Shown here piece by piece: positions 1-11,900 of a stretch of DNA of 64,000 nucleotides. The stretch's first letter is position 1. Each line of letters opens with the position of its first letter. The notes below the pieces were generated by a model. That model saw only the letters and a list, made by a program, of their open reading frames with translations, was not told where the DNA came from and did not search any database. Position numbers and translations under genes: made by a program. Origin of the DNA: Pithys albifrons albifrons (taxonomy: Eukaryota > Chordata > Aves > Passeriformes > Thamnophilidae); NCBI RefSeq assembly GCF_047495875.1, contig NC_092465.1:4550160-4614159 (forward strand), written 5' to 3'.

Positions 1-3000
1 GACAAGGATGTTGATATGAACTTTATCTCCTGTCACAAAATAACTGCCTTCCTCCCACACTGACTAAATCTCCCAGCACTTTCTCACAATGGGTTGCTAG
101 AAAGTCAGCTCAGAAAATTGTCAGTGAAAACAGAGGGATGCCAAAAAAACTTGATTACACTAGCAAACTATTACATTTTTGTTAAATAATCTGCAGACAT
201 CTAAAGAAATTAATTAATAATTCTTTGCTTTGAGCAGCTGCTTTTTGTGACGTGGGAGAGAAAGAATCTAAAATTTTTCCAAAACAGTTGCACTGGTATG
301 ATTAAGTCAGTGAATTGTTGTCATGCTGACTGAGAATTTAAGTGAAAGAAAGGGAAGAGAGGATACAGTTCCCTTCCAGCATCTCACTGGAAACTACTCT
401 TCAATCACTTGAGTGAGCACTATATGGTGGTAGCTGCCATGTGGTTTCCACAGAGTGGAAGGCAGGAAGAGGCAACTGCCAGCAAGCACTGGAATTACTT
501 CAGTGAAGAACAAGGAGTAGTCACCCTGACAGTAAGAATTTACCATCAGCAACAAAGTGATGTGGAAGTATTTCACAAATGAAAAGTGAGAGGAACAATG
601 GCCAAGAATAAATATAAGTCATGAGGGCCTCTAGGATGCTCCTGATTCAAAGATGTGTGGAGATGAGTAAGAAGAAAAGTACAGCAGTCTGTGGATATGC
701 TTTGCTGGACTTTGCAAGAAAGGAGGTGGTGGGGGGCACAAAAACTAAAATATGATGTCTGCCCTGGTGAGACCTTATCCTGGCTGAGGCCTGGAGAGGT
801 GAAAGTTCAGCCAGGAGAAAGAGAGGGTATGAGGATCAGAAACCCCATGAACAAGTGGAAACAAATAAGTACAAGTGGTAAAGAAGAAAACCTCAACACA
901 ATACTCCAGTGCACACACCCAGGACACCAACTTTGCAAGAAATAATGAGACTGAATTATTCCCTTAACCTGGGCAATGACCTTCCAATTACCTTTAAAAA
1001 TGCTCGTGGTTTGAATCAGGTGCTGGCTGTGATATGAATCACAATATGAACTGTGTGTGATCCCAGAGCTGTGACTAAAGCCAGAGAGGTATCCAGCCAG
1101 GATAGGGACATGAATAGTTCTGGGAGACGTGCTGGGCAGGAAACCCCATCCGAGCCTGTAACTCACAATTACAGGAATATACTCCAGGGGACTTGAACGG
1201 GGAGAAAAAAAGGCAACTATTAATGGCACAAAAGCATAATGGCTATTGCTGGTGCTTTCAGCTTAGAGCAATATCAAGGCATACCGTGATCTCAGAGCAC
1301 ATTCTATAAGGAAAAATTAGAAACAATTCCCCACTGTGGTCTAATGAACTAATACAAAAGCATGAGCAAATCTCATTTTTAAAGGACATGTGCGGACTAC
1401 AGCATAACTGAGAATCTTAGGAGGAAAGCTTCATGGAAATTTCCAAGAGTTTCTGAAGTAGAAAAAGGGGAAAAATGATCAAATACTGAAAGTGAGTCAA
1501 CATCTAGTAGGAAATCCCAGATGCAGAATTGCATTAGTTCCAGCACATTTCTGCACAGAGGTAAGTGAGCTCTTAGTGGAAATGGCAGAAGATTTAATTG
1601 AGGGTTTTTGTTGAAAACAAAAATTTTCCTCCCTAAAAGAGAGAGATTCTGTGAGGTGGACACAAGAACATATAGATGAATAGATAAGAATGAGAGATAA
1701 TTCCTTTTTCTGTGACTTATTTAAAAAGCAGGCAAAGAAGGGGCTTCTTTTTCCATTTTCTTAAAGGCATGTGACACCAGCATGAGAGTTGAATTTCTAG
1801 AAGTTCATTCACCAGGAAGGAAACAAATTTACTGCTTTGTCTTACTGGGAAAAAAATCAAGATATGGCAAAGTGCTCTCAAAACTACCTGTCTCAAAGCA
1901 GACAACTGAGGCACAAAGAGCAGCCAGCTAACAACACACGGCCTTTGAAGTGGGGGGCAAAATTACAGCAGCCATCCAGACTCCAAGGAGAGCCCCAGGA
2001 TTTCTTCCTCGCTAGTTAACAGGATGCAAGAGTTGCCCCCAGGCTACATTCACCTTTCCATTGTGCTAAGCCTGTTGGTTCCTTTCATGTGTTCGAGCAG
2101 TGGTGTCTTACACCATCTGATGAGAAAAGCTGGAGGCAGCAGATGGGAAAGCACATCTGCAAGGAACACAGCCACGTCCCTCCCATTTCCAAGGCAGGCA
2201 GAAGGAAAGGGCCATGGCAGAGCACACAAAGTGGTGTGCATGTCCCATCAGCGTGGTCCAGAAGGAGAGATGCATGGGAGTACACACAGGGAATGGAAAC
2301 AGCACATTTCTTCCACCCTCACTAAACCCAGGTGACACAGAGTTCAGACACAGCAGCTTTACTCAGTTCCATCAGTTTACAAGCAGGCATCTAGCTCCTC
2401 TCTCAAACACCTTAAAGTCTAACCAGGACAGAGATGACAAAACAAAGGGGAAGACCTTCAGGGAGGAAAGAACAAGAAAGTTATTTATAATGAGAAAAGA
2501 AGCAAGATTGCTTGAAGATACAGCTTAATTACAAGCGAGGATTTGAAGGAAGAGAGAGAGAGAAAATGCTTGACAGAGAACAAGGAGACAATCATGGGAG
2601 CCACATAAAAGGATGTACAGAGCTGAAGGAATGAGAATGGGAATAGATGATGTGAGTGCACATTAACCTTTCTTTTTTTCTCTCACAGAGACTCACTCCA
2701 GAGTTAAAAAATGCTCTTGGATATTTGCCACGCAGTTGGTGAATCCGAGAACACACCCCTGCAGGCCCATCATGGGTCTAGATTGGCCTAATAAATCACT
2801 TGTCCCAAGACAATGCAATTAAGCCTAATTAGCCGATAGCTTTATTCCTAAACAGTCTCTTCCCAAGGGAGGTTTTAACTTTTGGTTTCTAAATTAGCTC
2901 AAGGAGCTAAATTGCTCTCATCTCCTTGGCAAAGCAACAGTTCATTTCTACCTTAGTACAGGATACTTTGTGCACTTGGGGGACACGTGTTGCGCTGCAC

Positions 3001-3274
3001 AGGTAGTTTATCTGTCCACTAGCCCAGAATTTGGATCCACTAGGACCAGTGACAAACCCTTTTGGAAACAGCAGCATGTACACTTCCATCTGTCACCACT
3101 GACTTTCCCACCTGGCTGCGTTCACAAGTCTCAGTGTCACTTCTCCAGATTCTCTCCTTGACCAGGACAAGGTGCTTTATTCTGCTTTCAGTAGTGCTGA
3201 AGTACTTAGTGGAGACAAACTCCAGGGTCAATCTGTTATCTGAGTAAAGTCTAAGTAGAAGACCCAGTCAGTAA

Positions 3275-3488
3275 ATTCTTTCCCGTGCAGGTGGTGAGGC
3301 CCTGGCACAGGTTGCCCAGAGAAGAAGCTGCGGCTGCCCCATCTCTGGAAGTGTTCAAGCCCAGGCTGGACAGGGCTTGGAGCAACCTGGTCAAGTGGAA
3401 GGTGTCCCTGCCCATGGCAAGGGATTTGGAATGAAATGATCCTTAAGGTCTCTTCCAACCCAAACCATTCTATAATTCCTTGATTCCT
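3275..3488 (+). mobile_element. CR1 LINE, 5'-truncated 3' end
   Basis: It has the avian CR1 signature GGCACAGGTTGCCCAGAGAA, then GGAAGGTGTCCCTGCCCATG, then CTTCCAACCCAAACCATTCT and short ATTCT-type terminal repeats. It lies in KYNU intron 9, antisense to the gene. Confidence 0.95.
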
Positions 3489-4793
3489 AGAAGTACATTT
3501 TAAAAGGGCAGCTTTAGTTCTTTCCAGTACAGGAGATATAAAACAGCCTTCCAAATCTTTTTATGACTGTCATTTGCTCCCAACTCACATTGCACCAAAG
3601 ATACATTATTTTCAGCAGTTTTACAGAAGCTCCAGCTATTTATCTTGGGGATTATGTGACTCTAATTCAAAAAAAGAATAATGTGGTAACTCCTCATAGA
3701 TCAAGAAAATCATTAAAGAAAAACTCAGCTGAAACTGCCAGCCCTGGAAAGTGTTGAGTAACCTTTTGCAAAACAGAGTTACTGGGCAGAGAGATCTGCA
3801 CTGGAGCAGGATGGGGACCCAGAGCACCTGAGAAAAATGGGAAAGAGAAGGTCTGTGGAGTGGAGTAGCATATTTCTGTTTATCTCATGCCAGGTCATAC
3901 CAAAAAGGTTGTGCAGGTCTCTACAAAAAAGTATCAGGAAGCTATTTGTGCTCTGGCATTTTCATTGGCATCAAGACACCAAACAGGGAAGTGACCTAAG
4001 AGAAAGGGTTGATATATCACCTCTGTCTTTGAAGAAATTGGCTGAAGATGCCTTGTGTTCCTCAAAACTAGTATGAAATAGCTACATTTTTGCTTCTTGT
4101 TCTTTGAAAACTTTTCTATTTTTTTTTTTTAAATCCTAAAAAAAGTAAAAGCCAACACATTCTTTGGACATCAACTGCTTCCTGTACATGCAGCATTTCT
4201 TCACATCACACAAACTTTTCATTTTTAAACTCTACCTGCTGCGAGTGGGGGTAAAGCTAAGTCTTGATAGATCCTTTCATTTTAAACACTAAACTGTGTA
4301 CAGTTTTCATTTAATCCTCTGCCAGAGCTTATCTATTATTCTCTTGACTGCTTTATATATGTTTATTTCCCTTTCATCTCTTTAAATTGTGCCTTACTTT
4401 TTCTTACTTTACAGTCTCAGGGCTCTGCAAGTTTTCCCCTTCCCATCCCTTATGCCAGCTGCCAGCAGAGCTGAACCCACTGCACATCTACAGCTGCAAA
4501 TACTCTGCTGGGAACACCTGATTTCTCCTGCACTTTCTTCCCCAGCTGCTCACAAATATTCACATTCCATTATAGCTAAATTCCATGGTAATTCTAGTCA
4601 GCCCTCTTTTTAGAAGTGGAAAAATAGAGAGAGAAAAAAAATTGAAAATTATAAAGGAAAATTTGCTGGAGCCCAAAGAGCTAGACAAACAAAATTTCAA
4701 TATTTGTAGGTCACTTCAGTGCTCTCTGTGTCTTTGAAATCTCCTCTCTGCAACATTTACATGGAAACTCTGTGGCACAGGCTCAGCCTGCCC

Positions 4794-4899
4794 TGACCCA
4801 ATGGTTTCAGAAGTATTTCATAGATCTGCTTCTTCCAGGTCTTTTTTGACCCAGTGGTTTCAGAAGTATTTCATAGATCTGCTTCTTCCAGGTCTTTTT
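4794..4899. repeat. 53-base direct tandem duplication
   Basis: The unit beginning TGACCCAATGGTTTCAGAAG at 4794 recurs from 4847 with one evident A-to-G change (CCAGTGG). The near identity suggests a recent duplication. The second unit runs into a poly-T tract. Confidence 0.95.
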
Positions 4900-7800
4900 T
4901 TTTTTTATTTGAAACCTTCCCATAAAGAAATCACTCTCACACAATTAGCCAGGAATATATTGCATTGTGATATATAGAGCAGGTATTAAAAAAGCTATTT
5001 GAGTATTAGGAGAGGCTTCAAAGGAGGTGAGATCATGAGAGAATGGGAATAGATCGGACCTATATATATCAGATTGATTCAGTTTTACTGCTTTAATGAG
5101 AAAGATGTGGAGACTAGTAAAGGACTACCCAACATACTTGGGTGGAGAGGTTAATTAGGATGGATACAACATGTCACTTTTAAACCCATGGCCCTTGCAG
5201 TGAATTAGAGAACCATCCCCAACTAAGCCAAGTTGTTTGCTGGACACCAGGATGGTGTTTGCAATGACACTAAACAAGAAGGGGACATATAGGATTGTAT
5301 CACCTTTAGCCTGCATCTGCCAGCCATCAGATCTGAGGACCAAATCTTGCCCTTAGGCATAAATCCTTTCCCAAGTTAGTGAATTACCCAATTCATAACT
5401 CTTGTGGGAAGCTTGCACATCCATAGAGAAGAGGACTGGTATAGGTTTGTCTTTCTGTGCTGGGACATGCCGTTGTATTACTGGTTTGTGCTGGGTTTGG
5501 GTCATGGAGGTTTCAGAAATTACCTCAGTGACAGTCCCAAAGCAGAAAGCAGTTCTGGCATGGCCTCAGGTACTGATGGCTATTAAATACTTTAATAACT
5601 CCTTCTTGAGTTGCGTTTTTAAAGAAAGCAGCAAATAAGTGTTTTGTCGTCAGGAGAGCAGGGTCTGGGGGGAGCAGCTGGAGGGCAACCCAGTGTCTGA
5701 AACTGGGCATTGGATACAATCATACCACAGAATCATAGAAATTTAAACCAAAATATCTAAATTCCTTTGGCAATGGGGAGTGGTTGGGTTTGGGGGATTT
5801 AAAATTGAAAATTTGGATCGAGCTGTTTAAATTTCAATAAGTGCCTAAGTCATTTTTGCTTCAGCCTCAGTCAGTAACAGGCAAATGTCCTGAGACTACT
5901 TCTCTGAATTATGGTCAGAAACTACATTTTTCTAAGACCCAATACATTATTTCCATATAAAAATAACTACCTAGTCAATAGCTTGCAGAAAACATGATGG
6001 ATGGGAAAAATTAAAGAAATCTATATAGGTGGATAAAGTGATTCATATAATATCAGCCATGAGCTAAAAACAGTATTTCAAACAGTTTAACAACAAAAGG
6101 GTGTCAGCTGGATTGGAATTTAGTTCCCTGCTTATGTGTGGGCTGAAATGCAAAGAAACAAGTGTTTGGTGCTTCTGCTTTTGACTGAAGTTGTGTGGCC
6201 ACTGGGTGTCATCCTTGATTCAGATGACAGCAAAGACTTTGCAGCTGCAGCAGAAAGCCTGCAACTTCCCGAGCAGTTAAATTCCACTCTATTTGATTGT
6301 ACAACATACAGAAAATTGCTCTGCATTTAAATCAGCTATAAAATTGAATACTTTGACATAGACAAATTCTCCTTTGTCTCAGTGCCTTATTTGGAGACCT
6401 GAAATGGCTGGTTGATGCTGGAAAGGAAGAGAAGTAATGCACCAGGGCATAGGAACTACAAACAAATTTGATGAGTGATTATCAAATCTGAGGAAATATG
6501 AAATAACTATGATTAGATAATGCAGAGGGACTATGCAGGAAGGTTGGAATTATATCCTTAATTGGGCCCCAGGCTGAAAAAGCCTATTTCATATAGGTAA
6601 TTGCATTTTAAGATATTCAGTAGCCAGATTCAGTACACATATTAATGACTATGTATGAAGGAGCTGGTTCAGGAAAAACTAATTTAAACTCTTACCTACA
6701 ATACCGAGCTAGTGCCCTCACAGAAGTTTCAAAATTTCATCAAGGAGGAAAAAGACTCAAAGTCTTTGATACTTTATTCATTCATCCTACTGCTATTCTG
6801 TGAGTTTTCACATTTTTTTCTACTGTTCTGCATTTTCCCATTTGCCCAAAACCAGGATCCGCGGGAGCAACACGACCAGGTGGAGTCATGGGAACAGTGT
6901 CTGCAACCAACTAACAGGGAAGCACAAAACTTTCCGCAAGAAATACCCAGATATCTGGAATATTTTGCCAAGGTTCACATATAAGGATTGAATCAGCTCA
7001 CAACAGGTCATATGTCATCCTAATGAGTTTTCTGTTATGGGTGGCTGAGAAAAACTTATCAGTGTTATTTTGTTATCTCCTGAGAGTCTAGACAGTCTGA
7101 AACCAACACAGTGCAGCGAAGCTGCTTATTATAATATTATTTGTCTTTGAAACCTGATTTAGTTTGCCTTCTTCAAGCTAAAATAAAAGGGAGTGCCAGC
7201 AATTTCTTCAAGTATCACAGCCAGAAATGTTTACGTTTGTCAGTGCATTGAAAGCATTAATCCCATTGTTCTTAATATACATACAGTCATATACTGGTTT
7301 AAATAACAGGTATTTTTTTAATGCAGCTAACCTCAGTTGATAGCTCAGCTTTCCATGGATTATACAGTCTTTGAGAACACAGATCTCCATGTAATACTTC
7401 CTAGTTTTGCCAGTAGATATAATTTTAATGAAAACATGCCAGTACTAAAGAGTTATTAGGCACAGAGTTGAAATTGTCTTTGATTTTGTTCACCAACCAG
7501 ACACTTCAAGGATTTTTTTTAAAATCCATTTTTAAAGAAAGATGTTAAATATTCTCTTTACATTAAAGAGCCTCGTAGACATGATTTAGGTTACTTGGTT
7601 TTAATATTATCAACACTCTCTTTTATGATTCTATTTAGTTTATAACTGATAGCAGACTTCAAGGAGGAAAGGCAATTAAGATATGAGGGTGTATATTAGC
7701 AATTTCAAAATTTACTAAAATTAACATAAAACAACCCATCTGAAGTAACAAAGACATGTAACCAATTTGACTTAACTTGTACTACCCTTTTCATTGATGC

Positions 7801-8010
7801 AGTAAATCAGTAACAAATATTAGCCCAGTGATTTTTTCTATGATTTTTTCCTATGATTTTCTTCTGTTTCTGTAAATATACACATAGATGCACATACATC
7901 CTATAACTAGGAATCTGCACAGTTTCATTTTCAGATCTCAGTTCAAAGGGAAGATCCTTTCCCTTTTAAACGTCACAGCACCTTTTATTTGAGTATAGAA
8001 AAACACTTAC

Positions 8011-8084
8011 GCTGGTTTAACAGTCTTGGAATGCTTTTCATGAATGTAGGCACCAGCAAGGCCTCCTGCTCCAGAATTTAAATA
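8011..8084 (-). CDS. KYNU: KYNU coding exon 9 (residues 277-301)
   Basis: A 74-base exon with acceptor TTTGCAG and donor GTAAGT. It follows the PLP lysine directly and reads [20 protein letters not shown] then TVKP plus GC of an Ala codon (phase 2). Human has [25 protein letters not shown]. The glycine-rich GAGG segment is conserved. The next exon should begin within LVGWFGHE. I looked for that block and for the later NPPI and RVAPVPLYN blocks on the minus strand of 1-8010 and did not find them, so this is the last coding exon seen here. Confidence 0.96.
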
Positions 8085-8815
8085 CTGCAAAGGAGAAATC
8101 AACATGTACATGTCGTGCTCATTATCTGTAAAATATCACCTTCCTTTCCTCACCCTGCTCTATAAAACAGACCAATTTTAACATTTCTAGTGCTTTCTAA
8201 CTGGAGATCTTTGCATTTGTCACAAAGTGCTGATGTAGATAAAAGCAGATATATTTTTCAGATTAGATTTTTAAATATCTTTCTTGGCTTAGGTACAATA
8301 GTTTAAGTCTAACAGGCTAGAAAATTGAAGTACAACTGAAACAATTCCATGTCATAATGCATATAGCAAAGTCATCAAACAATTTCTCTGACTATATCAG
8401 TTGATTCTTAATCTCAATAGAAGTCAAAGGAACTAACAATACCTTGTTCTGTGATCTGAAATTAAGTTTAGGAAATATTCTCTCTTAGGACAGACTCAGT
8501 GTGGGAAATAAGAGAAGAGCCTCTGATACTGTGACCACAGGGCAGAGTGTGCTTCAGGGCAGATGTTTAACCACCAGCAGCATCCACCTCACATCCACAA
8601 GACCTTGTAGGTCATTTCCACTGTTGGTTTTCAGAATGTCTCATAACAGGGCCACCCCTAAAGTCAGGGTCCATCTCCTTTCTGTGGCTGGTTCAAAGAT
8701 TCAGCCAAGTCTTGATCCACAAGTCAGGTGCAGTTCTTGTTCGTCTGACCTGTTTGTTGATCCGTGATATAAAGGACATTATGGAAAATAGTCTCCAACA
8801 ATGAATCTTTATTAC
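8085..8815 (-). other. KYNU: KYNU intron 8 (731 bases)
   Basis: The shortest intron seen, phase 0, between the PLP-lysine exon and the glycine-rich exon. Sequence appears unique, with no repeat recognised. An 88-codon open frame on the plus strand (8501-8767) has no recognisable similarity. Confidence 0.88.
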
Positions 8816-8914
8816 CTTGTAGGAGCACCAGCAGGCAAAATCTACTCCCCAGTCATGCAAATGAAGCTCTGCATTCCCAACAGCATGAGCCAGGTCAAAT
8901 CCAACAAGGCATCC
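8816..8914 (-). CDS. KYNU: KYNU coding exon 8 (residues 244-276, PLP lysine)
   Basis: A 99-base, 33-codon exon with acceptor CTGCAG and donor GTAATA. It reads [20 protein letters not shown] then [13 protein letters not shown]. The PLP site is complete: Asp250 and His253 in FDLAHA, Tyr275, and the Schiff-base Lys276 as the last codon of the exon. All fall at the human numbers, which checks the assembly of the seven upstream exons. The match to human ([33 protein letters not shown]) is three substitutions. The catalytic residues indicate an active enzyme rather than a pseudogene. Confidence 0.97.
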
Positions 8915-11900
8915 CTGCAGGATACAGATGATTATTATAACTACTTGCTAAGATAATCATCGCTACAAAAATATTTTTTAAAAAAGAACACCTTTAGAGC
9001 TTTACTTGCTCTCTCTATAGGCATGATACCTAGTGACTTTTTACATGGGCAGACAGTGATAGGACAAATGGGAATTAACTTAAAGAGGGGAGATTTAAAT
9101 TAGGCGTCAGAAATTCTTCCCTCTGAAGGTGCTGAGGCCTTGGCACAGGTTGCCCAGAGAAGCTGTGGCTGCCCCATTCCTGGAAGTACTCAAGCCCAGG
9201 CTGGACCAGGCTTGGAGCAACCTGGTCAAGTGGAAGGTGTCCCTGCCCATGGCAGGGACGTTGGAAACAGATTGTCTTTAAAGTCCCTTCCAACCCAAAC
9301 CCTTCAATGATGAATCTACCAAGTCCCACCTGTTTTATTACTAAAACCAAGTTTTCTATACCACAGATATAAGTCGAAATCACTAATTTTTTCTGTTTTT
9401 TTTCTTCAAGGATGCTTGGAGACATGCAAAGATGCCTAGGTTTAGTTTCCTGAGTTTTTGATCATGCAGTAAAGTGGAATAACTTGAAATAAGTACTCAG
9501 AACAAATGTAAAAAATAAACCTGTTGTATGGCACGACATGCAGAGTCAAAGTAGTAACAACATACATAGTGATGCCAGTTACTCACGAAGAATTACATTC
9601 CATTATATATTTATATTTAAGGTCTCCCTGATATTTCAACAAGGAAGATCTTTCTCTTTGGGAAGCCAGATGGGTGAGATAGCAGCTTATACAACACATT
9701 GATCTTTAAGGACTTTTGTACATGTCCCTAAAATGAAGAAATCTGCCATTTCTCTGTGAAAAGTATTGTCTTTGCCATCACGACAAGTTGCACAGGGCTC
9801 TGGAATGAAGGGGTAAAAAAGTATCTAAGGACCAGAGCCGTGTAGATCAAAAAGCAAGTTTTGCACACAAAATAACCACTGGATGGCAGCATTTTTAAAC
9901 GAAAAAGTTCTTCCAAGCTTTGCTATTTATTTAAGGACAGAGAAATAAAACTGCCTTTTGTGCCTGGACTACGAATTAAATGCTATTTTGCATTTTGCTT
10001 TTAAAACACAAACAGCTTGCTTGCAAGCAGCGGGGTAGAAATAGGAGTGGGAGCACAGGCTTCGGAAAAATCAAAGTCCAATAATAAAACAAAGGGTTTT
10101 TTTTAAGAATCTCCTGCTGTTTCTTGCATAGAGGGAGCCTTAGCTAAATTATTTAAACAGTACTTTGGTATATTTAATCTTCTGTATAAACTAGATAACA
10201 ATTTAAATGAAGCAACATTTTAAGAAGATGTGACATGTTAATTCCAATGGAGGCATTGGTAGCATTATCAGCTTAAGAAGTTGCTTCAAAACAATGGGAA
10301 GAAAACTCACTGCCATAGCATTTGCATGATCTAAATGTTGAAATCAGAGTCCCAATAAATAATCTTTGTGGCTTGACTTCACAGGAACACACAGAACTGA
10401 GTTAAGACAAATCAACTGAAATGGTGAAGCTAAGGTAGAGAGTCTGATGCACATTGAATTCCCATGGGAATGCACTCATTCAGGGATAAAATGGCTTCAG
10501 AAAAAGAAGCTCCAGCAAACTAAAGCCAATTGCCAGTGAACTAGAAGGTTTTCATAGGGTTTTAGGTCATTAACTTCAAAACTTCAGTTGGCTGAATTTA
10601 AAGCTTTACAGGTATCCCTTCGTACATACATCCCACACAAACTTTTGGAAGCAGTTCTGTGACAGATTCATTGGTTTCAGTGGAAACCAGGAATAACACG
10701 ATAGGATGGCAGTCTTGAAGAATATGTGTCTGACAGTAGGTTAAAAAAACTGAAACAAACAAAAACATGGAAGTTGCTCATAAGGAAAAAGCCTATAAGA
10801 AATTTAATTCCATAAGTTCAGTGTTAAAATCAGTTGTCCTTTCCCTGTCAGTAAGTCATAAACTCTATGGAAAATATATTCAGGCACAAGATGACAAAAT
10901 TAGAGGTAGAACGAGATGCTTTAGGACAGTGGCAGTTTGGATGCCCTTGCAGTCATAGGAGTATAAAGATGCTCCATAGCCATATCTATATCTGCAATCT
11001 TGACATGTACAAACTTTCATGGGCAGTGACACTGGCTGGAGTAGATCAGCTTGAACCCACACCATGGGCTTGTCCTCGTTGAGCAGGAGGGCTATGGACA
11101 TACCTCCCATGAGCCACCGCCCTGAACCCTTCTAACTGCTCCCCAGTGCTTTGAAATCAATTGGCAAATCCTACTGGGCACTTCCTTACTCAGTATTGAG
11201 GTATAGGCTGAAAATCTGGGTTCAAAGCTGGCAGGTTTCCTGCATCCTCTCAGAAACACCCACTCGCACCAGTTTGTTCCAATCGTCATCTGTAAGATGG
11301 GTTGTGCTGGTTTGCTTTCCCAGGGAGGTGTCTGGCACTTGAGTCACACAAACAGCAAATGTTTAGCCACACAGATTGCAGGGAAAAAGTAAAACAAACT
11401 GAAACAGCTCTCCCTGCACAAGCCACGCAGAACCTGGACTGCGTGGGAACGGCACTTACCCAGACTGGGGGAAAAACAGAGCTCTCCATCTGCTCTGGGC
11501 GAAGGAGAGGACGTTCGCTCTCCCCTGCCTCTTCCGCTTCATTCGAACATCTAAAAGTCATTTCTGCAAAGTGTCTGGGTAGCTGCTGATAACCAGCAGG
11601 TAACAACTCAGCATGGACAATGACATTTGGAGAGAGGGAAAGAAATGACAGCTTCACACCAGCAAAGCTGGGACATTTAGAAAGGGAGTCAGGAAAAGAA
11701 ATGAAGATGAGGGATCTTAAAGCTCTTTCTACTGGGAACTCAAGAGATTAAAATATTTTACATAACGGTACAGAGTCAGTAGAAAGTATAATATAACTTA
11801 TGAAATGAAAATTGTATTTGAAAGGTAGAGTCTCCTAAAAGTCAGCCATTTCTTCACTTATAGAAGAATAAAACAACTCAGCCCCCTCCATCCTCTAGAG

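Larger units (their letters stand above)
1..8010 (-). other. KYNU: KYNU intron 9, incomplete
   Basis: At least 8 kb of intron (phase 2) follows exon 9; its acceptor is outside the window. It contains one CR1 fragment (3275-3488), a 53-base tandem duplication (4794-4899), short poly-T runs and otherwise unique A/T-rich sequence. The open frames here are short and show no recognisable protein. No KYNU C-terminal exon was found. Confidence 0.8.

Noticed and set aside
3228..3554. 108-codon minus-strand frame, with similar frames at 9075-9425 and 16949-17245
   Set aside because: All three share the same peptide words because they are translations of the CR1 3' end in antisense.
5722..5770. CACAGAATCATAGAAATTTA, resembling a CR1 end
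   Set aside because: Only about 15 bases match and the following sequence diverges; too short to call.
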